A DNA stretch of 64,000 nt from assembly GCA_043228905.1 (NCBI GenBank), contig JBHGNT010000017.1, positions 2,480,001 through 2,544,000 on the forward strand, read 5' to 3'. Source of the DNA: Azolla caroliniana. Lineage: Eukaryota; Polypodiophyta. The position numbers and the translations under genes are program-made. The notes beneath the pieces are model-generated. The model was given only the letters and a program-made list of their open reading frames with translations, did no database searches and had not been told where the DNA came from. Every line of letters starts with the position of its first letter. Positions within the stretch are counted from its first letter, which is position 1. Shown piece after piece: positions 1 through 11,726 of this stretch.

Positions 1-78
1 TGTTGTAGAATACTTAGCAAACAATACGTGTAGAATACATATTTTATAGTTAAATTGCATTAAATACTCAAAATACGT

Positions 79-618
79 TGTCGCGGATTTACACGAGTGT
101 GTGCGAAACAAAGGCGGGACCATAGAGGCCTCGGCCCAAGGAGCACAAGAAGAGAAATAAGAGGAACGACACATGATTATCAACAAGACGGGTACCAACG
201 ATTAATTAGGGAAACAGAGTAATTACAACCGGCTTAATCGGGGCTAAGCTACGAGCTCAGCGAACAATGCACACACCCACACACCAAGATACTACAAGGT
301 TCCTCTGACAGAAGCAAGCGGCTTCATACGCAAGCAGACGAGTCTATGCTAACAAGACGAAGCAGGAGGTAGAGAGTGTGTGCTCGGTTCCCAGTCCAAT
401 AGCACTTCGTTCTCCCTAAACGTGTGATCTCTAACTCAGTCCTCTCTCCCTCCTTTTATAGATCAAAGAGAGAGAGGGTTGTTACATCAAGTAGTTAATC
501 TCTGTCATTTCGGATAGAGATTTGCCTAGATTTATTCATGTATTTCGGGCATCCGTGCTCGCGGCCATTCACGCGCCTTCAGTCCCTTTCCTCCTTGTAG
601 CCAGATTTCTCCACGACA
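79..618 (-). mobile_element. Solo LTR (family 1), minus orientation
   Basis: The segment starts TGTCGCGG and ends CCACGACA, giving TG...CA ends with a 5-bp inverted repeat TGTCG/CGACA. It is flanked by the same 4 bp, ACGT, on both sides (75-78 and 619-622). It interrupts a short tandem array that continues on both sides, so the insertion is easy to see. Read on the minus strand, a TATA box (CTATAAAAGG, about 451-461) lies inside. A relative with the same ends sits at 31001-31891. No internal retrotransposon genes adjoin it, so a solo LTR is the simplest reading. Confidence 0.7.
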
Positions 619-905
619 ACGTGTAGGATACATATTTTATAGTTAAAATGCGTTAAATACTCAAAATACGTGTAGAATACTAAAAATATGTAGAATACTT
701 GTAAAATACATAAAATACTTCTCCAATTTCAAAGTTTTTTTTCAAAAAAATAGAATTAAAAAAAATTTAAAACTTTTTTGAAATGATAAATACTTGTTAA
801 ATAGTAGAATACATGAAAATTTGAAAAATGGCAGTTCTAAAACGTAAAATACGTGTAGAATACTTTTGTAAGTTTAGAGTATTCTAAACGTGGAATACAC
901 GTGTT
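619..905. repeat. Degenerate array of a (A)TACGTGTAGAATAC motif
   Basis: The motif GTAGAATAC, usually preceded by AAAATACGT, recurs many times with varied spacing. The same array occupies 1-78, where solo LTR family 1 split it, and a related stretch is at about 12,640-12,770. It is AT-rich and has no coding potential. Confidence 0.6.
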
Positions 906-2526
906 TTAACAACTATGCTCAATCCAGTGACTCATAAAACAAAGTAAAATTCATACCAGTTCATGATCCTCTACCACAATAAACAAATAACAAAATTGTA
1001 CTTCATTATCCTTTACCAAAATATTAGCAATGTTAGACTGAACGGTTTTGTATGGGGAGATGACAAACTAGTAGATTAAAACAAGGCTACCAAGGTTTAC
1101 AACCCTATTTTATTGTGCATAGATTGTGTTACATGGACATTATCTGTAGATTTTCCACGAAGATTGTTGTCAACCACCCAAGAGTAGAGACTTTACATAT
1201 GCAGCCCAAGTCTGTATCCTTCATAAGGGACAAAGAAACACCGCATTGTACCTTGGGCAGTCTGTATCAACTTTTGTATCATGCCATCCTTCACAATTTT
1301 AGAAGTTCCACAGCATAGTAGTTTATCATACAGCTCAAATGGTTGATAGTTGGCTTCATGACAGTTTTACAAAAAATTTAACGAACATAGCATTTTATAT
1401 CAACTCTTTCAAAAGACAGGATAATTAAAGTTGTGAATTATACAAGGCATCCATGTGCTTTGGCTCTTGTCTTCTCCTTCTACTTTCACTCATCCACCCA
1501 AATCTATACCAAAATATAGAAGCCCCAAACCCTATGTGTAGTTCTCATACATTTTGCAGCAATGTAGATGCCATATGCACCATGGAAAAAACTCACCACC
1601 CAAAAGAAGGATATATTTCATCAGAGTTCACACAAGTTAACCAGGCCCAACCTTGGGGATATCATAATGCTCACTTAAATTTGCAAGATACTGGTAGAAA
1701 TCTTCAGTCCGATTCCTATGCAATTTCATAGCTACTCTTTTCAGGCGTTGTGCATCGAGCTCTAATTTCTGTTGATGGTAACTTTTCTCTGCCGCAATAC
1801 GATGGTCCTAGTAGGGAGGTTCTTCATCACCGACATGTCGCCCCTTCTCTGGCTCATCTATCATGGATTCTCTCTCATTCTCAGCGATAGGAGAGTGCGC
1901 CTCCTCGCGCGTCGTCATTGTCAGCTGCTATAGGTAATGTCTTTCTCTCTTCTTTTTCTTTTTTATATTCCCTAACTGAACATCTAATCCCTTCCCTTTC
2001 AGCTTAAGCTTGCCTCCAACCACATTTTGATATGACATTGCCTGCAAAAGACTGAAAACACAAGATCCCAAAATACATTAGCAATATATGCGCGTAAATG
2101 TGATTGCCCAAGCATTTCAAACATTATGAAGAAGTTTCCGACGTTATTTTTTTAGTTAGAGAGCCAAGTCAGATTTGGCTAGCTTGCAGCAGCAATTTTT
2201 GAGAAGGTGGGAAGTACAAAGCCAAGTGAGACAAGCAGAAATATGGACCGACACAAGGAAATCGCAAGTCAATCCAAGCTAAAGTATGTTAGAAGCAAAC
2301 GTAAAAAACCATGGAAAAAGAAGGTAAAGGCAAGATTCAACATGAAGTCATCACAACAGTCTGTCTGCATTGTATCCTCACAATATGAGTACCAATGATT
2401 GAAACAAAGAAAGAAGAATATCAATTTCTTCTGGACTATGCGCAGAAACTACCTTCATTTATTTGCAGACATCCATGATGTACAAAATCCTCCCTCTCTC
2501 TCTCTCTCTCTCTCTAGTGTTTAGGG
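805..2526. repeat. Segmental duplication, copy A (partner 12678-14413)
   Basis: About 1.7 kb matches 12678-14413 in direct orientation, from ATAGAATACATGAAAATTTG at the left to a CT-repeat followed by AGTGTTTAGGG at the right. By eye the copies are highly similar, with several indels: copy A has about 35 extra bases near 2,160-2,200, and copy B has about 100 extra near 14,230-14,330. The segment carries a FAM32A-like gene on its minus strand with about 0.8 kb of its downstream flank. Copy A's gene is dead. Confidence 0.85.
1637..2038 (-). pseudogene. FAM32A-like pseudogene (two in-frame stops)
   Basis: On the minus strand, the 134 codons from the ATG at 2038 to the TAA at 1637 align codon for codon with the intact copy at 13496-13897, without any frameshift. 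Two in-frame TAG codons break it: one at 1930-1928, replacing a Lys codon of the intact copy, and one at 1810-1808, replacing a Glu codon. Several missense changes also fall in the conserved C-terminal block, for example in the segment that reads SHRDRIEDF in the intact copy. The conserved end SEHYDIPKVGPG remains. Single-base decay with no frame damage suggests recent loss. It is part of the 1.7-kb segmental duplication. Confidence 0.88.
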
Positions 2527-2637
2527 TGTTGACCTCTCCACAAACAATCCACAAGGCTGTTGACGATCATGCCCTCTCCTTAAAAGGGACAACCATAAAA
2601 AACAATGTAAATAAGTAAATATAAAATAAAAATAAAA

Positions 2638-2760
2638 GCAATGGCCTAATGGTTAAGTGTATTGGATTGTGTGAGGAAAGTTCTAGGGCCTCAATCCTAG
2701 CACATGTGTGTATTGGCTAATGGTTAGGAGCATTGTTGGGCAAAGTCCCATAAACAATAT
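2638..2760 (+). mobile_element. tRNA-derived SINE-like fragment
   Basis: The stretch starting TGGCCTAATGGTTAAG resembles a tRNA A box, and about 45 bp later GGCCTCAATCCTAG resembles a degenerate B box. A second A-box-like piece (GGCTAATGGTTAGGAG) follows at about 2715. The sequence cannot fold as a good tRNA, so a SINE-type relic is more likely. This is a motif-level call only. Confidence 0.4.
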
Positions 2761-3369
2761 AATTGTTGCAATTACGTTGTGACTTTTGCTAGCCAATGTG
2801 GAGGACAATCGTAAGTGATTTTAGCCATAATTTCCAAGAAAACGGAATCTAGGCTGCTCATATTTTCCGAATCGGTTATTTATGCAAGTTAAAGAAAAGG
2901 GGTAAAAAATAGCAATTTTTTTATATTTCCTTGCCCAACTATTTTCTCTTTTTTCTTCCTCTTTTCCTTGTTTTGCTCACTACTCACTACAATGCTCACC
3001 ATTAGAATTACCTATCTGTCGAGATTTCCTTCTACTCATTGCTCATTGATCATTGATTGCTTGTGCTTTGCGAGACTTCAAGCCTTGAAACTCAACGATT
3101 GCCTATTATGTGTGACGTTGTTCATTGATCATTGATTGTTGAGGAAATTTGTGTGCCTGGGTGAAACTGTCTAAACAAGGAGAGTGTAAATAACAGGAAG
3201 AAAGTGAAGAGTGGGAAGTCAAACCAATAGTCGAGCCGAAGTATTTTGGTAGCTTCCAACCCTACACATGTAACTTTCTCGCCAACATTGAGAATCACGT
3301 CCCTTTGTCTATTGCTTGTAATATCAACATAACTCAATTTGGAAGTGCATCATGTAGATATCGAAACAA

Positions 3370-4620
3370 CATTTCTACATGGAACAACCCAAAATGATGG
3401 AAAATGACAAGTATCCTGACTATGTATGCAAGCTACTCAAGCCATTGTATGGATTAAAACAATATCCAAGACAATGGTAGGCCAAGCTATGTCAGTTCTT
3501 GTTCAATGCCAACTTCACACGGTTTTACTCTTAAACGAACCTATATGTAAGGAAGACAAAATCAAAATTCATCATAATAGGAGTATATGTGCATGACTTG
3601 CCTATAGCATGAACTTCTGAAAAAGAGATACTAGAGGTGACCAAGGAGCTAGACCATTAGTTTCCGGTCAAACATCTTGGAGCATTGGAGCATTTTCTTG
3701 GAATACACGTAGAGAGGAATCAAAGCCTAAGGCGACTATCACTTTCCCAAGCAAAGTATGTGGACAACATCTTGAATAAATTCGACATGGTTGAATGCTC
3801 TCCTACATCCACACCACTCATTGTACCATGTAAGCTATCATTTCGAGGCTATCCTCAGAATGATGAAGAAGCATGTATTATGAAGAATATTCCATATCAC
3901 CGAGTATTAGCGAGCCTCCGATACTTGTGGGTTGCACAAGACCAAATTTGTCATTTTGAACTGGTTTTCTCTCAAGATTCATGAATTCAAAAACCAAGTC
4001 TTAATCATTAGGTTGCACTCAAATGCGTACTACAGTACTTTAAGTAAACTCAAAATATGGCACTCATTTATCAGGCATTCTTTGGGGAAGACAACTCTAG
4101 AATACAAGCATGGCTATCAACACCACTTCAAGGATGGGCTGATGCAAAATGGGGAGGAGATGTTGATTCTTCTCGCTCCACATCAGGTTTTTTGTTTACT
4201 TTTGCCGTAGGGTCAATCGCGTGGTTTAAGAAAAAGCAAGCCATTGTCGCCCTCCCCTCTTTTGAAGCTGAATATATCACATCTAGGCTTATAGCTAAAG
4301 GACTTTGGCTTTGATCAATGATCCAAGAATTAGATATTCTACAAATTTCCAAATTTAGGCTATGGTGTGATAATCAATCATGTGTCAATATCACCAAGAA
4401 CCCAAAAATCACCGACCAAAATAAACATATTCGGGTTTGATTTCACTTAATAACAAAACTTGTTGAATAACATAACCTTGACATCAACTATACCCCTACT
4501 CAAGATATGTGGACCAATTTCTTAACGAAGCCAGTTCTAAGTAATAAACATTGGAATTGCAACAAAAGTATTAGGTTGAGTCTCTCTCATTATCCTATAG
4601 GACATACAGTTAAGGGGGGT
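3370..4620 (+). pseudogene. Ty1/Copia pol relic (reverse transcriptase and RNase H)
   Basis: Plus-strand translation in shifting frames gives Copia landmarks in the right order: KPLYGLKQ-like sequence near 3,430, FLGIHVERN and LSLSQAKYVDNIL at 3,690-3,770, an RNase H block with STSGFLF at about 4,180 and a SFEAEYI-like motif near 4,260, then NFLTKP near 4,510 (the usual ..LTKPL). Frameshifts and stops interrupt it, so it is inactive. A purine tract (TTAAGGGGGG, 4610-4619) just after it fits a polypurine tract at the edge of a 3' LTR. Confidence 0.8.
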
Positions 4621-5129
4621 ATTGAAAATAACTCTAATTTTAAATAAAGACTATTACAATTGCAACAATCACATTATCTAAAAATATGATTGACTGTTAC
4701 AATTGCAACAATCACATTTCAGATGTATTTAAATTAGGGAAAAGTACCAGGATACCCCTGGAAGTTCATCTATTTACCAGAATGCCCCTAGAAGTTCCAA
4801 ATTTACCAAACTACCCCTATGTCCAAAAAATTACACTTTATAAAGTAATTATACACTCAAATCTTTGGTAAATAGGGCTAGTTCAGGTCCATTTCTTCCA
4901 TCTTTGGTAAATAGGGCTTGTAAATTTGAGTGTATAATTACTTTATAAAGTGTAATTTTTTGGACATGGGGGTAGTTTGGTAAATTTGGAACTTCTAGGG
5001 GCATTCTAGTAAATAGACGAACTTCCAAGGGTATCTTGGTACTTTTCCCTTTAAATTACTATAGTACCACATATTTGTGTATGAACACATCTAAGAATAC
5101 ATGTACAAGTTCATGTGTTAATTCCAATA
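4621..5129 (+). mobile_element. Probable 3' LTR remnant of the Copia relic
   Basis: The sequence directly after the polypurine tract begins (T)ATTGAAAATAAC, and about 500 bp later comes GTTAATTCCAATA, giving inverted TATTG/CAATA borders. A MITE (4737-5049) is inserted inside. No second LTR copy is in the window to confirm the borders. Confidence 0.45.
4737..5049. mobile_element. Palindromic MITE, copy 1 (Mutator-like by 9-bp target duplication)
   Basis: The element is nearly a full-length inverted repeat: the left arm begins GGGAAAAGTACCAGG and the right arm ends CTTGGTACTTTTCCC. It is flanked by a perfect 9-bp direct repeat TTTAAATTA (4728-4736 and 5050-5058). The arms run about 120 bp to an inner palindrome (ACACTTTATAAAGT) around a unique centre of about 70 bp. 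It encodes nothing. The 9-bp duplication is typical of Mutator-like elements; that family assignment is inference. The second copy is at 53336-53619. Confidence 0.8.
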
Positions 5130-5268
5130 TCTATTTTGTAATCTCTTACCTCTTACCTTTGTCTTCATGTCCTTGCTAGAATGCTTTTGGCAATGTAGTT
5201 GTTTTTTTGTCTATGGCATTAGTAATAAATATGTAATTACTTCTTCATTTGAATTTACGAATAGTTTG

Positions 5269-5740
5269 GATCTTGATTGTTACGTGGAATAGTCACAATT
5301 AATGGTCATTACTCGGTTACATTTCATTTGGCATATTCACGTGAAGAGTAGAATCATATTTTTGGTTCTAATAACATGAGAGGGTACCGTGTTGAGGATT
5401 TTAATCGTAATTGTCCATGTTACAATTGTTTGATAATTTTCTCTCTTTCATCCCATGCACTAAGTGAGATAGTGCCACCCAACACAATTGTCCATCCCAT
5501 GCACTAAGTGGATCTTGATTGTTACATGGAATAGTCACAATTAATGGTTATTATTCGGTTACATTTCATTTGGCAGATCCACGTGCAAGGTAGAATCATA
5601 TTTTTGGTTCTAATTACATGAGAGGATACCATGTTGAGGATTTTAATCGTAATTGTCCATGTTACAATTGTTTGATAATTTTCTCTCTTTCATCCCATGC
5701 ACTAAGTGAGATAGTGCCACTCAACACTTCCACTCCATAA
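5269..5740. repeat. Tandem duplication, period about 241 bp
   Basis: The block beginning GGATCTTGATTGTTAC at 5269 recurs at 5510 and runs to about 5740, with a few substitutions. Each copy ends near ATGCACTAAGTGAGATAGTGCCAC. It has no open frame. Confidence 0.85.
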
Positions 5741-8330
5741 AGCAACACTTAAACCACTGACGTTCCATAACATTAATCTCACTTTCCATAGTTAAATATC
5801 ACTTTAGTTTCATCTCAATTGTATAATTACTATTCCAACCTACTTGAAGCCTAGACGTGTAGCACACATTCCACCTACCTGTCAATGAGACATAATATTA
5901 AGATATTTGAGGCTTGGTGCCATTTGGATTGGTTCTCCTTTGTATATAAAAGTGGGGTAGTTTCTTGGTTTTATTGCCATCAATTTGGTTGTTCGCCTTC
6001 ATGATTGACAAAATGCTCTTGTGCCAAAAGTTCTCGATGTCACCATCATTTGGGGAAATTGTGATGTGCCCTCTATTGAATTCGTTACAAATTTGGTTTA
6101 GTGCTACCAATTTTAAACGAATTAAATGCTAAATATTACTTATGACCCATTGTTATAGCCTATGACTAACCCTAAGGCGGAACTAGCAAATTTGGAAGAT
6201 GGAAGCCAGATGGGTATCATCTTGACTTGATGTTTAAAGACAATTGATTGTGCACATGGGCCAGACAAGAAGTTGTCTTGCATTGTTGAGGGTGGTGAAG
6301 AAACAATCCAAAAAAAATGCAATGAATGACTAGCCTTGTGAGACAAACTTAAACATTAGACAAGAAGAGAGCATGCAATTATAAAAGTTTCCCAAACCTA
6401 AATCAATTATGGTAATGGTTGTGTACAAATATAATTATTTCTTCAAATGTAGAGGCTATGGATAACAAAAACTCCAAATAGTAAATAGGGAGGAATTCCT
6501 TATGATACTCTTTTTTGTAAAATGTGTAAATGCTCAAGTCGTAGAGTTTTGGAGTGAAAAAAACACTTGCAAAAAGGTTGGGTTGTATGGTACTATAATT
6601 ATTGTCGTGTTGTCTGGTGTGAAAAAGGGGGAAAGGTTTTAAGGTCACAGTAGTACATAGATAGAGATATATATATATATACCTCGAGTCTTTGAAATCA
6701 ATCAGTCAAAAGTCTTTCTTTTTGAAGGACAAATATGAGAAGCTCCGGTCTTTGAAAACCCTTCATTTTGTAAGAAAATTTATGCATTCCAATTTAAACT
6801 TGTCTAGGAAGAGGTTACAATGTGTGTGCACATGGAAAATACCGTGTCTAGTTGGATAGATCCGACCAAGTTGGTCCCATTTTTACGGAAAAAACTTCAC
6901 CGCCACACGCTCTGTATTCTCTGGTGCTATGGGTCCGCATTAGTGGCCCATAGCTAGCCATCGCCATGCCCAGAAAATGTAAATAATGCATGACCTGAAC
7001 AAAGCGATGGGTAGTGTAGAGCTGCTACATAACTCATTGTTTGCCTAGCTACCCACAATTCTCTTTACACATCTAGCATGTCGATGGAGTGATCATGGGT
7101 GTATGTATAGAAATGCCACATTATGCCTCCTACATATAATGTGCCTACATTACAATCCATGACTCTGTCTATATATATATATATATATTCTTTCTCTATG
7201 TACCTATCATTTCTCCCTTCTGTATATATCCATGAATCCTCTAGAGTCTACCCCATCTGTTTGTTATTCACATCACATATATCTACTCCTATTACACTCA
7301 TCTTTACCTTTGCCACACCACACGTCCCATCATGTTTCTCTCATTGCACACCATCTATGATATGTTGCTATAAGAAGCACAACTAAAGGAGTCAAAAAGT
7401 CAGTGGGACCTACACGCTATTTTGAATAGGTTCTAGTACCATTTACTAGCGAAGAAAGTCAGTATTGTACAATTTACTGTACAATATATCATTATTGTAT
7501 ATGTATGTGTATATATGCTTTGTGTGTGCGCGCATTCAATTAACTTATGTGTCTAACCCAAAATCCTACATATCTATGTGTAGGTTGTGCAATCAAGAAA
7601 ATCGAGTTCTCACGTGAAGAACCTGTGGTCAGTTTATACGATGGCATGAATCAATGATACTTACCAACATGTAAAATCATTAAGTTTTAGTAGGTGCCAG
7701 TAAGTGATGCGTTTCCTTTTTCCAATGCCTTTTAGGAAAATATGGCATATTGCTATGGTAATTGTTTGTTGTAGTGAATTATTGAAAATTTGAGCAAATG
7801 ATTGGGAATTCATATTATATGATATTCACAATTATTGTATTCTAGATTGTCAAATTATATGCCCAACAAGAAAAGTAAAGAAGGAGAGTGACGAACAGCA
7901 TGTTGAAGTCCAACTTCAATAAGTTAGAGTGTGAAACTTGAGGTCAAACAGGTTTGGGAACCTCAAGCTTGAATCAATTATTTTGACTCACTTATGCAAC
8001 AATACTAAATGTTACTCATTAGCACTCATCTTAGAAGCTAGAACACCATGTATTGTTACATTTAAAGTTGAGAGTTTGGTTGCGACATTTGGGTGCTAAA
8101 TTTCATTACAATGGTCTTTTTGCATGTTAGTGGAGGGTTTTGGAGATGATTTACAAACTTCAACTACATAATTGACGGAACTTTGTATCTGAGGTATGCT
8201 GATGCTGAAAAACAAGCTTATGACAACGTTTAACACATGCATCTCGATGTTCTTGTACAAATCGCTTTATATCATGGTATTGTACGCCTATGTTGTTATT
8301 CTCAACATCCCTTTGCTTGTAATATCAGGA
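5741..8330. other. Gene-free AT-rich intergenic region
   Basis: Only short random open frames are present. Two small (AT)n tracts (about 6668-6680 and 7171-7190) and a palindrome ATTGTACA-N6-TGTACAAT at about 7465 were seen. I see no gene or recognisable transposon. The last 300 bp before 8,625 probably include the promoter and 5' UTR of the LRR gene. Confidence 0.5.
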
Positions 8331-8624
8331 TTCATTGCGTCATTATAGGCGATAAGGAGTGATTGTCATCGCATCCGACATTTCTAGAATAAGGATCAAT
8401 TCTGTATGCTTTAGAAGCTTGAGCAAGAATTGGCTAATCTCTGGTGGGGTCAACGGAGGAGATTACTGGAAGGCCCACACCATTTTTGTGCAACTGCTGC
8501 TGTTGGTGGTTTCCTCCGAGTCTCCACAATTTCCACCTCTTCATTCCCCTCCATCCTGTGTGGAACACTCGCCAACTAGCGCAACGCCCTTTCGACAATT
8601 CTTCCTTCTTATTCCCGTGGTGCG

Positions 8625-11363
8625 ATGCTGAACCTCCGACGCACTCTCCATCTCCTCTCAATCCTTATTATCATCATCAATTCAGCAATGGCTGCGGAGG
8701 TTGTGGCGGCGCTGACTCACTCTCCTACCTCCTCCTTCGACTTGGCTGTAGTGATAGCCCAAGCCCAAGCTCTCATAGCATTCAAGGATGCCATTGCCCA
8801 TGACCCCTTCTCTTGCCTCTCCTCCTGGACCACCACCTCCAACTCCACAGCACCGCCCTCCTACTGCCCTTCCAATGGCACTGCTGGCTGGTATGGACTG
8901 CTCTGTGACGACCGCTTCCAAATCACCTCCCTCAACCTCTCCTCCTGCAGCCTCTCTGGTTCCATCTCCCCTTCGTTGGCTCTCCTCCCTTCCCTTTCTC
9001 TTCTCGATCTCTCCCACAACTTCTTCTCAGGCCCCCTCTCTTCCTCCCTCTTCACGCAACCCAACTCCTCCCTCACGTACCTCGACCTCAGCGAAAACAA
9101 CCTCTCTGGTGACATCCCCCCTTCCCTCATCCTCAACTCCCCCAACCTCCAAACTCTACGCCTTCTGAACACTCGCCTTGGCGGAGTTGTTCCTCCAGAG
9201 ATGTGGACCCATCTACCGGCTCTTCGGCAGCTGTCTATTTCCGACTACCCCTTACTACCACTTCTCAGCATTTCGCCCACCTCTTTTTCCCCTAGTGCTA
9301 ATTTCTCTTTCTGTGCTACCATTCAGGTGTTTGTACTGGATGGCCTTGATGCTAATTTCTCAGCATCGTTTCCCTCTTCCTTGGGAGATTGCCAACAGTT
9401 GCACACCTTGACTTTGTCTACGGCGGGTCTACAAGGCTCCATACCCCCTTCCATTTGGCAGCTTCCTTACCTCCAAAAGCTGGATATCGTAGATCGTAAT
9501 TTGTTAAATACTGAGGAGATTCATCCCTACGAGCCACGCCCCTACAAGCTCCACGGGTCACTGCCATCCACTTTTGGCTTCTGTGGCGCTGCTGGATCTA
9601 CCATCGAATACATATCCATAGAGGGCATAAATCTCACTGGCCACATTCCTGCTTCTATAGGCAACTGTGCTTCTCTCCAGGCTCTGTCTCTCTCTCAAAC
9701 AAGCCTGGAAGGTCCCATCCCTTCTAGCCTCGGGAACCTCACCCAGCTGCAGACCTTGGATGTCAACAGCAACAATCTGTCAGGCCCCATTCCTTCTAGC
9801 CTCGGGAACCTCACCCAGCTGCAGACCTTGGATCTCTACAGCAACAATCTGTCAGGCCCCATCCCTTCTAGCCTCGGGGACCTCACCAAGCTACAGGAGT
9901 TGTACCTCATGAGCAACAACCTGGAAGGCCCCATCCCTTCTAGCCTCGGGAACCTCAACCAGCTATGGATCTTGGATCTCGACAGCAACAACCTGGAAGG
10001 CCCCATCCCTTCTAGCCTCGGGAACCTCACCCAGCTACGGATCTTGATTCTCAACAGCAACAACCTGGAAAGCCCCATCCCTTCTAGCCTCGGGAACCTC
10101 ACCCAGCTACGGATCTTGGACCTCCACAGCAACAACCTGACAGGGAAGATACCAGCTGCACTTGGTAGCTGCTCACAACTCTTCCAGCTTCGATTAGGGT
10201 CCAACACTCTTACGGGTTCCATCCCCAATGAGCTGGGAATGCTCAGATATCTCGAGGAACTCTCTCTATTTACAAACAGCCTAGAAGGGATTGTCCCTGT
10301 TGACGCTTTACATAATCTGACGGTTCTTCAGGTCTTGCGTCTCTTTCGAAACAATTTGACTGGGAAGATAGAGAACTTGGACCTGTCCAAGTTGCCGGAT
10401 CTCTCGAGTTTTAGTGCCTATGAAAATGCTTTAGAAGGGGAGCTACCTGCTGGTCTAACAGAGAGTAAGGAACTGGTCGTCTTTGATGTGCAGGGGAACA
10501 AATATCTCACCGGATCCTTAGGCAATACTGCTACTCCTGACATCACTGGTTTATTCAACCTAAGGGTGCTCTCGGTGAGCTACAACCAACTAAGCGGAGA
10601 CATCCCTGGTTGGGTTTGGAAGCTTCCCAGTCTACAGGCACTAGACCTCTCCAACAATCGTTTCAGTGGCCGCTTCCCTGCAACTCTCACGCACCTCTCC
10701 TACTTCAAGCTCAATCAAACAGCAGACAGTAACCAGACAACCCTCTACGAGGAGGTGCCTTTCACGCTGAAGAACTCTGTCCAAACTCTTGAGTATGTTT
10801 TGAGTGCACGAATCTACTTTGATGTGTCCATGAACGACCTGGAAGGCGAAATTCCGAAGAGCTTTGGGGAGCTGCTGGGTTTGACAGGAGCCAACCTGTC
10901 CCACAACCGAATCAGCGGCCCCATAGGTGAGGGTACATTCGGCAGGTTGATGTATTTGGAGGAGTTGGACCTGTCCTACAACCAGCTCAGCGGTGGCATC
11001 CCACAAGATCTCACGTCTTTGGACAGCCTCTCTACTCTAAACCTCGCCCACAACCAACTGGAAGGACCCATTCCCAAACAGAACAACTTTAATACTAGGT
11101 TCACCTCCGCCAGCTTCGAGAACAACCAGGGCCTGTGTGGCTACCCTCTTTCCTCCTCCTGCAACACAAGCATCGATGATGCGGGTAGTTATGTGGGCAT
11201 CACAAGCACAAGCACAAGCACCCCACGGCCGAAGCAACAATTATTATTGATTGTGATTTGGTTCCATGAGTTTGTATCTCCGTGGGCAGTTCTAGTAGGC
11301 TATCCCGCTGGGCTTGCACTGGGCATAATCCTCTGCCATATCCGCTACTCAAAATTGAAGTGA
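8625..11363 (+). CDS. Leucine-rich-repeat receptor-like protein, no kinase
   Basis: The single open frame encodes 912 aa with the layout of a plant LRR receptor-like protein, a cell-surface binding protein that needs a partner kinase to signal. It starts with a hydrophobic signal peptide (about residues 7-24), then an LRRNT-type cap with ALIAFKDA...W and paired Cys (about 48-95), then many 24-residue extracellular LRRs of the LSGxIPxxLGNLxxLxxL type with numerous N-glycosylation sites. A loop-out ('island') at about 690-732 precedes the last LRRs, as in classic RLPs. A Cys cap (GLCGYPLSSSC) is followed by a membrane segment near 886-906 and a short tail ending RYSKLK. No kinase domain follows. 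Residues 363-506 are six near-identical units. The start was chosen because it gives a signal peptide in good register. The ligand is unknown; roles in defence or development are both possible. Confidence 0.93.
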   Translation: MLNLRRTLHLLSILIIIINSAMAAEVVAALTHSPTSSFDLAVVIAQAQALIAFKDAIAHDPFSCLSSWTTTSNSTAPPSYCPSNGTAGWYGLLCDDRFQITSLNLSSCSLSGSISPSLALLPSLSLLDLSHNFFSGPLSSSLFTQPNSSLTYLDLSENNLSGDIPPSLILNSPNLQTLRLLNTRLGGVVPPEMWTHLPALRQLSISDYPLLPLLSISPTSFSPSANFSFCATIQVFVLDGLDANFSASFPSSLGDCQQLHTLTLSTAGLQGSIPPSIWQLPYLQKLDIVDRNLLNTEEIHPYEPRPYKLHGSLPSTFGFCGAAGSTIEYISIEGINLTGHIPASIGNCASLQALSLSQTSLEGPIPSSLGNLTQLQTLDVNSNNLSGPIPSSLGNLTQLQTLDLYSNNLSGPIPSSLGDLTKLQELYLMSNNLEGPIPSSLGNLNQLWILDLDSNNLEGPIPSSLGNLTQLRILILNSNNLESPIPSSLGNLTQLRILDLHSNNLTGKIPAALGSCSQLFQLRLGSNTLTGSIPNELGMLRYLEELSLFTNSLEGIVPVDALHNLTVLQVLRLFRNNLTGKIENLDLSKLPDLSSFSAYENALEGELPAGLTESKELVVFDVQGNKYLTGSLGNTATPDITGLFNLRVLSVSYNQLSGDIPGWVWKLPSLQALDLSNNRFSGRFPATLTHLSYFKLNQTADSNQTTLYEEVPFTLKNSVQTLEYVLSARIYFDVSMNDLEGEIPKSFGELLGLTGANLSHNRISGPIGEGTFGRLMYLEELDLSYNQLSGGIPQDLTSLDSLSTLNLAHNQLEGPIPKQNNFNTRFTSASFENNQGLCGYPLSSSCNTSIDDAGSYVGITSTSTSTPRPKQQLLLIVIWFHEFVSPWAVLVGYPAGLALGIILCHIRYSKLK
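9711..10142 (+). repeat. Six 72-bp tandem LRR units inside the LRR gene
   Basis: Six consecutive 72-bp units each encode a 24-residue LRR of the form GPIPSSLGNLTQLxxLxxxS. They start at 9711, 9783, 9855, 9927, 9999 and 10071. DNA identity between neighbours is very high, including synonymous sites in CCTTCTAGCCTCGGGAACCT, while the x positions of the predicted solvent-exposed face vary (for example DVNS, DLYS, YLMS, DLDS, ILNS, DLHS). That is the mark of recent unequal exchange or conversion. Other LRRs in the same protein are much more diverged. Confidence 0.92.
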
Positions 11364-11482
11364 ATTAGTAGCTGTTGGTCAAGAGAACTGGACTGGACTG
11401 CACAGTTTTGAGGAGTGCCATCATTCATAAAAGCTAATTGAAATACTCACTAGAGGAGCACAATCTCCAACATGAGCATATC

Positions 11483-11650
11483 GAACTTTGTATTGTATGC
11501 ATTTTTACTCCATGGACCATGAAAGCGTTGCATTGCGTTCCTCATCTTCCAACCCATTTTGAAGGCGAACTTTGTATTGTATGCATTTTTACTCCATGGA
11601 CCATGAAAGCGTTGCATTGCGTTCCTCATCTTCCAACCCATTTTGAAGGC
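11483..11650. repeat. 84-bp perfect tandem duplication downstream of the LRR gene
   Basis: The unit from GAACTTTGTATTGTATGC to CCCATTTTGAAGGC occurs twice back to back (11483-11566 and 11567-11650) with no difference that I can see. It lies about 120 bp after the LRR stop codon, probably in the 3' UTR or just beyond it. Confidence 0.9.
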
Positions 11651-11726
11651 CTAGTCCGTTTCCTTACCTCTCTAAGACTCCATATATGTATATGCTCTTA
11701 ATTTATTACATTACCACTCTGGAATG

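Noticed and set aside
2638-2710. Possible tRNA gene
   Set aside because: A- and B-box-like motifs are present, but acceptor and anticodon stems do not pair, so I called it a SINE-like relic.
9836-10228. Antisense frames of up to 130 codons within the LRR gene (also 8682-9172 and 10641-11006)
   Set aside because: They mirror the strongly periodic sense coding sequence and have repeat-derived compositions with no family features.
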